Shown here: positions 32,804 through 41,335 of the stretch, in pieces
Layout: each line of letters opens with the position of its first letter
How positions within the stretch are numbered: position 1 is the stretch's first letter
Assembly: GCF_037991315.1 (NCBI RefSeq)
Contig: NZ_CP150300.1
Span: forward strand, 5,704,001-5,768,000
Direction: 5' to 3'
Origin: Paenibacillus sp. FSL H8-0079
Lineage (GTDB): Bacteria > Bacillota > Bacilli > Paenibacillales > Paenibacillaceae
DNA length: 64,000 bases
The notes under the pieces: model-generated
Seen by the model: the letters and a program-made list of their open reading frames with translations, nothing else
Database searches by the model: none
Told to the model about the DNA's origin: nothing
Position numbers and translations under genes: made by a program

Positions 32804-35641
32804 CTAAAGGCCAAGTCTGATTTGTGCGTTATCGTAATACATTAACAATTTATCATCCTCTTGAAGTACTTTTTCCGGAAGGCGCTCACCAATTGATACA
32901 ATTGTTTGATAATCTTTTTCTCCCCAAGCTTTTTTAAAACCTACACGAATAGCTTCGGTTCGGAATTGTTTAAGCTTTTTACGGTTACCGACTAACTCAT
33001 CTTTATATGTCACAAATTCCCGAAGTAACGATTTTTCACGTAGTTTTTCTAAGTCTGCTTGCTTGTTTGGATCTGGAACATACCAGCGATTCTTGGCTTT
33101 AAGTTTTAAAAAAGAATCATTTTTAGGTAGATTTCTCAAGTCTCTAAATCCTGAACTGAGATATGTGTGAACCTGACTGGGCACATCCTCGATTCCTTCG
33201 TAAACTAGAAAATTTTGTTCAAGTAGCGTGTTCAATTCAGGTAAAATTTCATGTTTTGCTATATGTTGAATTTCTTTCATATACTGTGGGTGCAGCTCTT
33301 GCCTAGTCTGAGGTTTTTTCATAAGTTGCTGTCTAACCCACTCAATAGCACTGTTTTCATCTGAAACGAACAATGAAATTTGAGAAAATTCCTTTGCATG
33401 TATACGCTTTTTATCATATTCAGCAACCTGTGTTTCCAAAAAAGCCATTCCCTCCCTCATAGGGAATCTTTGCTCTACACCAATTTGGAAATCTGCTGAA
33501 GAAACCGGGACAATATAACCATTTTGGATATGGTAGGCGATCATACGATCAAATAGAATACGCGGTGTTCTTTCAACGATTAAATCTGCTGCTCCCTTCT
33601 CACCAATAAATATAGGTAATTTCTCTAGATGTTGCTGCACAAATAACCATGCTGAAGCCTCCGTGTTTTGTTCAAGCATGATTTTCTCAACAAAATCACT
33701 TTTTGGCTTATACGCTGAAATAACTAAATCTTGTTTAACTGCTGTAGATGTTGTTATGGCTTTAAAACTTCCTTGCTTCTTGTCTAGTGCAGCAACATTG
33801 GCAATAATAAATCCTGCCTTTTCAAGAGCATCTCGAATAGAATTCCAAACACTGGACTGTGAATTACTGAATTCAATCGTTATCCATCTACCTGGCTTTA
33901 ACACTCTAAAGTATTCTTTGAAACTTTTAACCATTAGAGCATGGTATTCTGTTAAGTGTTTATTTTGAGTCTTGTTCATAATTGCTTCAGTATCATTGTT
34001 AGTAAACACACCGAGCCAAGATTCCCAAATAAAATTAAGTTCGGAGTACATTATATTGCTACCAAATGGAGGGTCTGTAAAGATATAATCAATACTATTA
34101 CTAGCAAAATTTAATTCCGTTGCAGAAGAAGTACTTATGGAAAAATCACCATTTTCGCCAACAATATTTCTTAAACCATTTACAATTGCCTTTTTTCGAT
34201 CTTTTATCTGTTTAATAATTGCTGTTTCAATTGGAAGAGATGAAACGTATAATGTTCCTTTTAAATAGCCAGCATTGAATCCTCCTCCACCAAAAAAATA
34301 TTTTTTCAAATGGATTCTGTTCATTTGTGTAGCTCGATACAGTAAGCTTGAAAATAAAAAACCTAAATATGGATTATTTCCTTTCTTAACTAATTCATTT
34401 AAATGTCCTAAAACTATTAAGTTTCTCTTTGTGAAGAAGTGATGTACATGCGTGATTCCATTTATATCATTTCTTCTTGCTTCATCCCCTTCAGGCAGTC
34501 TCTTAATTGGAAACGAATAGTTCATTTCACTGTTCTCAATCTTGTCAATAAGTGATAAATCATCTATATCTGGCTTCTTGTTAAATGTCTTATTTTTAAT
34601 AGTATAATTAATCAATACAGGGACTTGTTTAATTATTTTTATAATAGAATCTGTTGCCTTGTCATACTTAGAAACAAAGGTTTTATTTGAAGTTTTCTTT
34701 GATATTTCTCCATTGCAATTAGGACAGAAATACTGATCATCAACTTTACCTTCTTTTTCATTAACTGCTACATCAAAAAAAACATATTCATTTAAACAGA
34801 ATGGACAGTTCAAAACATCAGACCATACTGTAAAGTTTACCTCTCCTTTAGTAATCCTTCCATTGCCATCAACTTGTATCTGTCCGTCTATTGAATGATT
34901 AGTCTCATACATCCAAGAGTGTTCAAGCGCAAGTTTACTTGCTATTTCATCAATCTCACGTTCAAACTTTGCAGCATCAAACGTGCCATTTTGATTTCGA
35001 GAGATATGTGTTGCCACCGGAGACAAATCATTTAATATTACTTTCCTTTTCCCTAACTTAGAAGTAGAACTAAGTCCATTTTGTGAAATAACTCCGTCAT
35101 TTCCCACCCTATAACCCATTTCTTTTAGTACTGAAGGACTACCGCACATTTGTGCGGCAACTCCCGTCATCCCTGTGCCGGAAAAGCTGTCTAAAATAAT
35201 GTCCCCAGGATTAGTATAGTGTAATATATACCTCATAATCGCTTTATAGGGTACTTTTGTGTGGTAGCTGTGAACATTATATAAAGGGTCATTTTTCCCT
35301 TCGCTAACATCAGCAGCAAATGGCTCCCTATCGAAGAAGTCGCAATTTATCCCATAGACATCTTTTTTTTGCGTCTCCCAAAGCGAAATAAAATCATTAA
35401 TCCATGGATTCGGGCATGCTGTATAGTATGGTGGATCGGACAATGCCAATATATGCTCATCTTTACCTTCTGGATAACCCTCAATTTTCTTGAGTTCCGG
35501 TAGCTTTTCACGTAATTCCTTTGTAAAATATGCGCGACGCGCTTCATCGTTCTCAAATGTTAAACCCAAACAAGTTACTAAGCCTGTTTGGGTTTCATTT
35601 TCCATATCAAAAAGGATTCCTTGTTGTAATTCATCACTCAT
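32804..35641 (-). CDS. pglX: BREX adenine-specific DNA methyltransferase (PglX, type 3-like)
   Basis: A 945-residue methyltransferase. Motif IV occurs near the N-terminus as LALSDPPYYTACPNPW (~65-80) and motif I follows as LDSFSGTGMTG (~147-157), the order of beta-type N6-adenine/N4-cytosine enzymes. A zinc ribbon CPFC...CPNC lies at ~279-311. A second DPP motif, IFTDPPFGSNIMYSELNFIW (~521-540), is followed by FRVLKPGRWITIEFS. The C-terminal ~250 residues may carry target recognition. In BREX, PglX modifies host DNA at a non-palindromic site so that it is spared. ATG at 35641 lies 8 bp after the brxC stop, with AAGGAG overlapping the end of brxC, so translation is coupled. Confidence 0.85.
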   Translation of the reverse strand: MSDELQQGILFDMENETQTGLVTCLGLTFENDEARRAYFTKELREKLPELKKIEGYPEGKDEHILALSDPPYYTACPNPWINDFISLWETQKKDVYGINCDFFDREPFAADVSEGKNDPLYNVHSYHTKVPYKAIMRYILHYTNPGDIILDSFSGTGMTGVAAQMCGSPSVLKEMGYRVGNDGVISQNGLSSTSKLGKRKVILNDLSPVATHISRNQNGTFDAAKFEREIDEIASKLALEHSWMYETNHSIDGQIQVDGNGRITKGEVNFTVWSDVLNCPFCLNEYVFFDVAVNEKEGKVDDQYFCPNCNGEISKKTSNKTFVSKYDKATDSIIKIIKQVPVLINYTIKNKTFNKKPDIDDLSLIDKIENSEMNYSFPIKRLPEGDEARRNDINGITHVHHFFTKRNLIVLGHLNELVKKGNNPYLGFLFSSLLYRATQMNRIHLKKYFFGGGGFNAGYLKGTLYVSSLPIETAIIKQIKDRKKAIVNGLRNIVGENGDFSISTSSATELNFASNSIDYIFTDPPFGSNIMYSELNFIWESWLGVFTNNDTEAIMNKTQNKHLTEYHALMVKSFKEYFRVLKPGRWITIEFSNSQSSVWNSIRDALEKAGFIIANVAALDKKQGSFKAITTSTAVKQDLVISAYKPKSDFVEKIMLEQNTEASAWLFVQQHLEKLPIFIGEKGAADLIVERTPRILFDRMIAYHIQNGYIVPVSSADFQIGVEQRFPMREGMAFLETQVAEYDKKRIHAKEFSQISLFVSDENSAIEWVRQQLMKKPQTRQELHPQYMKEIQHIAKHEILPELNTLLEQNFLVYEGIEDVPSQVHTYLSSGFRDLRNLPKNDSFLKLKAKNRWYVPDPNKQADLEKLREKSLLREFVTYKDELVGNRKKLKQFRTEAIRVGFKKAWGEKDYQTIVSIGERLPEKVLQEDDKLLMYYDNAQIRLGL

Positions 35642-35649
35642 ATCTTAAG

Positions 35650-38600
35650 TTACTCCTTCTTTAACATAATTCGAACTCGATTAGACGATTGGGAACCGAC
35701 CTGTTCTCTTACTAATTGTTCAAAGCGTACTCGTAGTTCCTCAATAGTCAACGGACTTCCGTTACCGACCATCTCTAGCAACCGGGTTAATGGCAATTCA
35801 ACTTTCTGTATTCCTTCGAACACTTCCTTAATTGTTTGGACTAAACGCACATCAACGGGAACCCCCAATGATTTATCTTCCATAAACTGTTTGATTAACT
35901 GTTTCTGCTCTCCCGTGAGCAATTCAATATTCTCTCGAAGTTCGCGATCATTTAAGTTAGTCAACAAGGTACTTGTCCAAGAATTAAGTAATTCCTCTAA
36001 GTCGATTTCCAACTGTCCCACTGTTACCTGTTGAGAGAACTTTTCATCCTTTGGACGGAATCGGCAATGTGGACAAATCGGAGAATGCTCTAACTCACTT
36101 TTTTGTAACTTCCAGCAAATCTTCAATTCATCGGATTTTGCCTTCCATATTTGTAGTTGTTGAGTAGGCAGAATCGGGATTCCAGAAATCTTTTGCAAAG
36201 TATCGATTCGTCCATCACGTTTAAGTTGATTAAGTTGATTCTCATCCGTAGCTCCTAAGCTTGATGCTGCGTGTTGCGCGAAATAGGAATCAATATATTG
36301 AGCTTTTAATTGGTCTATCACCTTAAGTTCAGCACCGCAGTCGCTATTAAACTTTATAGCGTCGTATAAGTCTCCCAATACACCCTCAACCTGTACGTAC
36401 CATTCATCAGTAATTGAAACATGGTTACTAGCGCTTACGATATAGTTCGCTTTCTTAGTGATTTCAGAAGCAAGCTCACGCCAATTAATAAGCTTATCCA
36501 CTAGCAAGAGTTTTTCATGCTGGTCTTGAATTTCGTCCATGCTTTTTTTGAAATTTTTCAGTTTAGCCGGTGTATCGAACACTTGAAGGCTCTGCAGAAA
36601 CTGATTCAAACTTTGGAGTTTGCTTTGATACTCCTGCAATTCCTCATCCGACAGGAGCGGTAATTCCCATGTAGGAATTTTGTCTTTAAGCTCGTGCTGT
36701 AGTTTAACCAGTTGAGTTAACCGTTGCTGTACTTTAGTTTGCAGAGTCTGAACCCCATTCGTTTGTGAATCTGGCTGTAGTAGCCCATGACTAATATTAA
36801 ATAAGTCAAACAATGCTCGCAACTCTGCTAATGGTAGATCACTTGGTTTCTTAATGTGGCTAAATTCAGCAATTCCTTCTGCCTTCAAAGCAATTAATCG
36901 GTTAAACTTCATAGAATCATAAGTTTCCCCATTAATCGTGATCACTATATCGCCAGTGTAGACTAATGCAGCTAATATTACACTCAGAAGCTCAGGTTCT
37001 AATTGAAATTCTATCGTCTTCTTGACTTCCCAATCCCCTTGAGATTGGAGAAGTTCAATTAATTCAGAAGAATTAAGTACCTGTCCATGGCCTTTGTTAT
37101 TTAACAAGTTCAAGACCCATTTGGCATATCCGGATTTCTGCACATTTATTTTCTCTCCATCCAGTAATACTAAACCTTCTAGTATAATTCTTGCCGTCTT
37201 GGTTTTTGGATTAGAGATATTCGATAATGTCTCTGGAATATAATTCTTTAGCATGGCTTCGCGAGTAATACTAATGTTACTAAGTCGGAATGTGGGATAA
37301 TCCGTATATTTCTCCTCAAACCATGTAGTTAAACAATCATTTGCCGCTGCATCAATGATTTCCCGAACTGTTGCTTGAGCTGGAGCCGATAGGCTCCATT
37401 CAGCGAGTTTCTTCGTTACTCCTTTATACGTCATTTTATAAGCGGATGGCATGTTCTCAACAAGCCAGTTCATTAAGTTTCTTGAAAACTCCGCGGCTTT
37501 ATCATCATACAGCTTTTTCGTTGCACTTGAAGCAGTAATGGACATTTCCCTCGCGCCTGCGTAAAGACGAAGTGCAGTATGGAATGATTCATCCTTTGTA
37601 TCTAGCTTAAAAAATACTTCATCCGGTTTCGCTTCATCTTTGAATTTTGGGAGATCATATGGCTGGAGCATGTAAATGTAGAAATCCCTCTCTGGTTGTG
37701 CAGTGGAACGTTCATTCGGCGCACCGAAAAAAATGTATCCCGGACGTGTTACCTTTCTTAACCACCAATTCAGCTCGTGCTGCCAAATTCGGTAACCAGA
37801 CGCTATACTAGGAGATCCGTCGTCAGTTAATTTTTCTAGAATTTCAAAGTAATACCGATCGAGTTGGTTGCCAACTAGCATCCCTGATTTTTCTTCAATT
37901 AGGGAGTCAACGTCGGTCACCTTGTCCAAATCAAGATAATACTGTCCATTATCTCGATTAAGGGATATAAACTGATAGCTTACCGACTTCATAATTTCGT
38001 TCAATATCGTATCTATTGTTGCGTTGAGGAAATCAGAGTCCAAATCTGGAAAATCAAAATACAGAAATAATTGGTCCCTTAATTCTGCTGAAGTGACCCC
38101 TATCTTAACTTTAATATCGTCCGTTGAAAGTCTGAATACAGAAAGCGCCCGCACGATACGTTTAGCAATTGGTTTATATGCCGTCTTTGCTCTAGGAAAG
38201 GCATTTTCTATCCGATCCATCAGGACATCCGACTTTTCCAATACTTCACGTACATCTCGATCCGTACGCAAAGTACGATCATATTGGATATACATCCAAT
38301 AGTTATCGTAAGAGACCATCCCAGGGCTGTTTAAAGGAACTTCCGTATCAAGAAGCTTCTCAATCTCATCACTAATGGTAGTTAAGGCTACACGTTTCTC
38401 CACAACACGTACATTCTCAAATGCTGTTAAGTACGCGGGGTGAATAGGGAATAATGCTGTATACTTTTCGATTTGTTCTCCAAGATTCTCATAAAGTGGA
38501 GCAAATCTTAACAAGTGTTCTCTTATTAGTGCCTTTTGACGGTCATCCTTTCGTAACAAGCGTTGAGAGACAACGAATTCGATATCCTCACGAACTATGA

Positions 38601-39333
38601 TCGCTTGCTCAGTACGCTCCTTAACTCTACGAAGCTCGTTGGCTACGAACTGAAACTTGGGATTCTCAAATAGCATCTCCTGCACGCCTGTAATAAATCT
38701 AAATCGAGTAGACTGTACAACTTCCCCCATAGCTCGTAAAAAGCCCAGATCAAGAATGAGTTCTTGCTCTTTGCGCGTTCGCAAATAATCAAGCAATTCA
38801 TCTATTACCAACAAAAATCCTTGATCCGGATATACCTCATGAAATGCCGCCATCATTCGTTTCATTTCGTCCTTGTTACTTACCAATGTAGCTACATTTG
38901 GCATTTCATAATCCACACTATTTTCTTGAAGAAAATTGCTCATTTCACGGAACAGCACTTCACCAAGTGGCAATTGGATTCCATCAAATTCAACCCGTAA
39001 CACTTTGAACTTTCCTTCAATTTCTTTAGCCTTTTTTGCAATTTTCTCATGATGGATGTATTGTGATGTCCCAACAGTTTCAGCAATAGAAGCTATTACA
39101 CTCATTAAGTGGGATTTACCAGTACCATAATTACCAACAATCATTATCCCCTTATGGTCAATAGGACGTTGAAATTGAAGTTGCTCGAAAATAATGTCAT
39201 CAATAACTTCTTCCATACGGTCCGATATTACATAGGTTTGAACTAGTTGCTGAGCTAGCTGCTCTTCTGCAGCATCCTTCAAAACGACGACAGATTTTAT
39301 AGGTTCAAATTGAATTAAATCTCTATACTTCAT
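35650..39333 (-). CDS. brxC: BREX large P-loop ATPase BrxC/PglY-type (DUF6079)
   Basis: A 1227-residue AAA-like ATPase. Walker A is VGNYGTGKSHLMS (~66-78) and Walker B is FLLVIDELLDYLRTR (~173-187). It has conserved segments FITGVQEMLFENPKFQFV and PIHPAYLTAFENVRVVEKR, then a long helical C-terminal region with coiled-coil stretches (LQTKVQQRLTQLVKLQHEL; LQEYQSKLQSLNQFLQSL) and a CPHC knuckle near residue 1086. This is the DUF6079/BrxC architecture found in BREX. ATG at 39333 follows GGAGGG. It lies 17 bp after brxF and is the largest gene of the operon. It is needed for defence in characterised BREX systems. Confidence 0.88.
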   Translation of the reverse strand: MKYRDLIQFEPIKSVVVLKDAAEEQLAQQLVQTYVISDRMEEVIDDIIFEQLQFQRPIDHKGIMIVGNYGTGKSHLMSVIASIAETVGTSQYIHHEKIAKKAKEIEGKFKVLRVEFDGIQLPLGEVLFREMSNFLQENSVDYEMPNVATLVSNKDEMKRMMAAFHEVYPDQGFLLVIDELLDYLRTRKEQELILDLGFLRAMGEVVQSTRFRFITGVQEMLFENPKFQFVANELRRVKERTEQAIIVREDIEFVVSQRLLRKDDRQKALIREHLLRFAPLYENLGEQIEKYTALFPIHPAYLTAFENVRVVEKRVALTTISDEIEKLLDTEVPLNSPGMVSYDNYWMYIQYDRTLRTDRDVREVLEKSDVLMDRIENAFPRAKTAYKPIAKRIVRALSVFRLSTDDIKVKIGVTSAELRDQLFLYFDFPDLDSDFLNATIDTILNEIMKSVSYQFISLNRDNGQYYLDLDKVTDVDSLIEEKSGMLVGNQLDRYYFEILEKLTDDGSPSIASGYRIWQHELNWWLRKVTRPGYIFFGAPNERSTAQPERDFYIYMLQPYDLPKFKDEAKPDEVFFKLDTKDESFHTALRLYAGAREMSITASSATKKLYDDKAAEFSRNLMNWLVENMPSAYKMTYKGVTKKLAEWSLSAPAQATVREIIDAAANDCLTTWFEEKYTDYPTFRLSNISITREAMLKNYIPETLSNISNPKTKTARIILEGLVLLDGEKINVQKSGYAKWVLNLLNNKGHGQVLNSSELIELLQSQGDWEVKKTIEFQLEPELLSVILAALVYTGDIVITINGETYDSMKFNRLIALKAEGIAEFSHIKKPSDLPLAELRALFDLFNISHGLLQPDSQTNGVQTLQTKVQQRLTQLVKLQHELKDKIPTWELPLLSDEELQEYQSKLQSLNQFLQSLQVFDTPAKLKNFKKSMDEIQDQHEKLLLVDKLINWRELASEITKKANYIVSASNHVSITDEWYVQVEGVLGDLYDAIKFNSDCGAELKVIDQLKAQYIDSYFAQHAASSLGATDENQLNQLKRDGRIDTLQKISGIPILPTQQLQIWKAKSDELKICWKLQKSELEHSPICPHCRFRPKDEKFSQQVTVGQLEIDLEELLNSWTSTLLTNLNDRELRENIELLTGEQKQLIKQFMEDKSLGVPVDVRLVQTIKEVFEGIQKVELPLTRLLEMVGNGSPLTIEELRVRFEQLVREQVGSQSSNRVRIMLKKE

Positions 39334-39350
39334 AATATATCCCTCCGCGA

Positions 39351-39809
39351 TTAATAAAACAGAATGCTATTTCCGTATTCAGTATTCTTATAATACTCTG
39401 GATGTTCTGGGGTTGCATAATAAAGTACACCTTGTTTCGCCTTACCAGGCCACAAAACTAATAGAACTGTATTCCCGCTGTTTGCTTCTAGCAACTTTAC
39501 TGGGTTTACTTGTAACTCTGGATCGAATAGGTACTCTATATTATACAAGCATACAATTTCTCTATTTTTATCGTTAATCAGTTTTCTCAACAGTGCACTA
39601 ACTTTAAATGGACGATGATCAGGAGCAACTAATTTTAATTGTTCTGATAAGTACAAGCTCGTATTTACAATAGGTATATTCATTTTTTCTATTTCATTAG
39701 ATATATAATGAATACCTTGGATTTCTGGAATTAAAAATGCAATTTTACGTCTTCTCGTTGCAATGTCAGACAATTCAGAACGGATGAATTCTAATTTAGT
39801 ATCTGTCAT
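39351..39809 (-). CDS. brxF: BrxF-like protein lacking a recognisable P-loop
   Basis: A 152-residue protein. The second half matches what I recall of BREX type 3 BrxF: VCLYNIEYLFDPELQVNPVKLLEANSGNTVLLVLWPG (Walker B-like strand and the 'WpG' element) and LYYATPEHPEYYKN. BrxF is normally described as P-loop-containing, but the expected Walker A position reads KIAFLIPEIQGIHYIS with no GxxxxGK[ST]. The start at 39809 follows GGAGAAA; an upstream ATG (39824) adds 5 residues. It is the first gene of the BREX operon. The family call rests on the C-terminal half and on the position before brxC. Confidence 0.7.
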   Translation of the reverse strand: MTDTKLEFIRSELSDIATRRRKIAFLIPEIQGIHYISNEIEKMNIPIVNTSLYLSEQLKLVAPDHRPFKVSALLRKLINDKNREIVCLYNIEYLFDPELQVNPVKLLEANSGNTVLLVLWPGKAKQGVLYYATPEHPEYYKNTEYGNSILFY

Positions 39810-39971
39810 AACACTTTTCTCCATTCGAAAGGAATAACGATTTCTCGTTCTTACCCTTAACCCTAGTATTTTATCAGAATTATGGATTAAGATTAATGAA
39901 AATATATAACAGTTCTGCTTAAGATAACTCTACCATCGTACTCCGACAGTACCCTATCTCGAACATACATT
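39810..39971 (-). promoter_or_regulatory. Promoter region of the BREX operon
   Basis: A TAAAAT -10 on the minus strand (39873-39868) lies about 60 bp upstream of the brxF start, with a weak -35 (TTAATC, 39896-39891). Further upstream is the right copy of the 20-bp repeat, which resembles a LexA box with one arm altered. Confidence 0.45.
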
Positions 39972-39976
39972 CTATT
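39957..39976 (+). repeat. 20-bp direct repeat, right copy
   Basis: TCTCGAACATACATTCTATT, 19 of 20 identical to 28480-28499. It overlaps the mcrC stop codon (39972-39974). Its core CGAACATACATTCT keeps one perfect LexA half-site but not the second. Confidence 0.55.
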
Positions 39977-41324
39977 TCATCGTTTCTAACATACTTTCAA
40001 TTATTTTGTATACAGATTCCTTCCCCAGGCTCAAATCAATAAAACCGATCTTTACGTTCACTCCATCTCCGCTGTCATACACAACCGGTTCATTAATTCT
40101 TGAAAGACCAGGATGCCAAGGATAGAGCAAGTATACTGTCCTTGCTCCATATTTCTTAGCATAAACATACGCCTGATACATATCTGCCTGGGAGATCCCG
40201 TAATCCGGCCTCGATGTAAGCAGTTTCCATTTGGTATCGAGAACCACAACCTTTCCATTTCCCTCCACAACAATGTCCGGGCGCAGATTAAACCTTGAGG
40301 GGCTTTGAAACAAATGTTGCGATTGATCCTGCGTTCGAACTTTCAGTCCCTCAGGTGCAAGGGATTTACGCAGCAATACTGCCACGTAGCGCTCGAAAAT
40401 CTTTTCCATCGGGAACAGAAGCGCATAAGCTGCGCCATCACCTCGAAATGGAGTGAAACTATGACCAAGCAGGAATACACGGCACCATTCCATAATGGTT
40501 CGATACTCCTTATTCGATCGATCCATCGTCACGCTGGACCAATCCAGCTTCCAATTCAATGAACTTTCCACTTGATCAAAGGAATTCAACAAAATATGTA
40601 AATCCTTCTTGTTACGCGAGCCTGCACTGATTTTTAACAGCAGTTCAATGGTTGATTTGATCAAGCTATTTTCCGGGCGATTGACGCTAAACAGATCATA
40701 CTGAATGTAAAAACGTTCTGTATGTGCTGCATTATGTTTGATATGCTCGGTAAATTGTAGTTTCCCCTTAAGAAACTGTTCATTGCCCTGGTGTACTACA
40801 TAATTGGATTTTAATCCGTGCTTCACTAAACGATTTGCCTCATTGATGAACATACGAATAAAAATATCAAATATGGTGTGCCGTTCCGTATGGAGGCCCG
40901 ATTGCCGGAATATCTTATAAGGGATTTCGCCTGTCACACTTAGCATGTGAAGGAAGATGCGCTTCGTCTCTTCATCTGAGCTTTCGTTATTCTGGTCAAA
41001 CACTTTGGGCAAAATCTCAACCTGTGTGCCCTGCGCCATCGTGATGATCCCCACATAGTTTTTTGCGCTAATGAGTTTTCCGATCCCTCGCCTGCTCGTG
41101 ACACTCAGAAATTCAAGCGCATCCGTCCCCTGATCGCCACCTTTGTTTTCCAGTATGAACTGCTCCAATTGATCAAAGGCATGCTCATTGAGATATTGAT
41201 AAACGAGCCCCTTTCCATCTGTATGTTTGCATAGTCCCTCATACTCTTTCAAAGTAACTATCTTTTTCTGTTGCGAAATGTCACTGATTCTAGTTTTACG
41301 ACTTTCTATTAGCCGACTCTTCAT
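39972..41324 (-). CDS. mcrC: McrC-type nuclease subunit of a modification-dependent restriction system
   Basis: A 450-residue protein. The N-terminal half contains the McrC block GKLISAKNYVGIITMAQGTQVEILPKVF (~87-114) that docks on the McrB ring. The C-terminal half holds the PD-(D/E)xK nuclease core: LRPDIVVEGNGKVVVLDTKWK (~349-369), where the D and D-x-K positions bind metal. Together with McrB it cleaves modified, usually methylated, foreign DNA. ATG at 41324 is 11 bp after the mcrB stop. The extreme 3' end overlaps the right 20-bp repeat, so the neighbouring BREX block abuts this gene without disrupting it. Confidence 0.9.
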   Translation of the reverse strand: MKSRLIESRKTRISDISQQKKIVTLKEYEGLCKHTDGKGLVYQYLNEHAFDQLEQFILENKGGDQGTDALEFLSVTSRRGIGKLISAKNYVGIITMAQGTQVEILPKVFDQNNESSDEETKRIFLHMLSVTGEIPYKIFRQSGLHTERHTIFDIFIRMFINEANRLVKHGLKSNYVVHQGNEQFLKGKLQFTEHIKHNAAHTERFYIQYDLFSVNRPENSLIKSTIELLLKISAGSRNKKDLHILLNSFDQVESSLNWKLDWSSVTMDRSNKEYRTIMEWCRVFLLGHSFTPFRGDGAAYALLFPMEKIFERYVAVLLRKSLAPEGLKVRTQDQSQHLFQSPSRFNLRPDIVVEGNGKVVVLDTKWKLLTSRPDYGISQADMYQAYVYAKKYGARTVYLLYPWHPGLSRINEPVVYDSGDGVNVKIGFIDLSLGKESVYKIIESMLETMK

Positions 41325-41335
41325 GTGCTCCCCAC

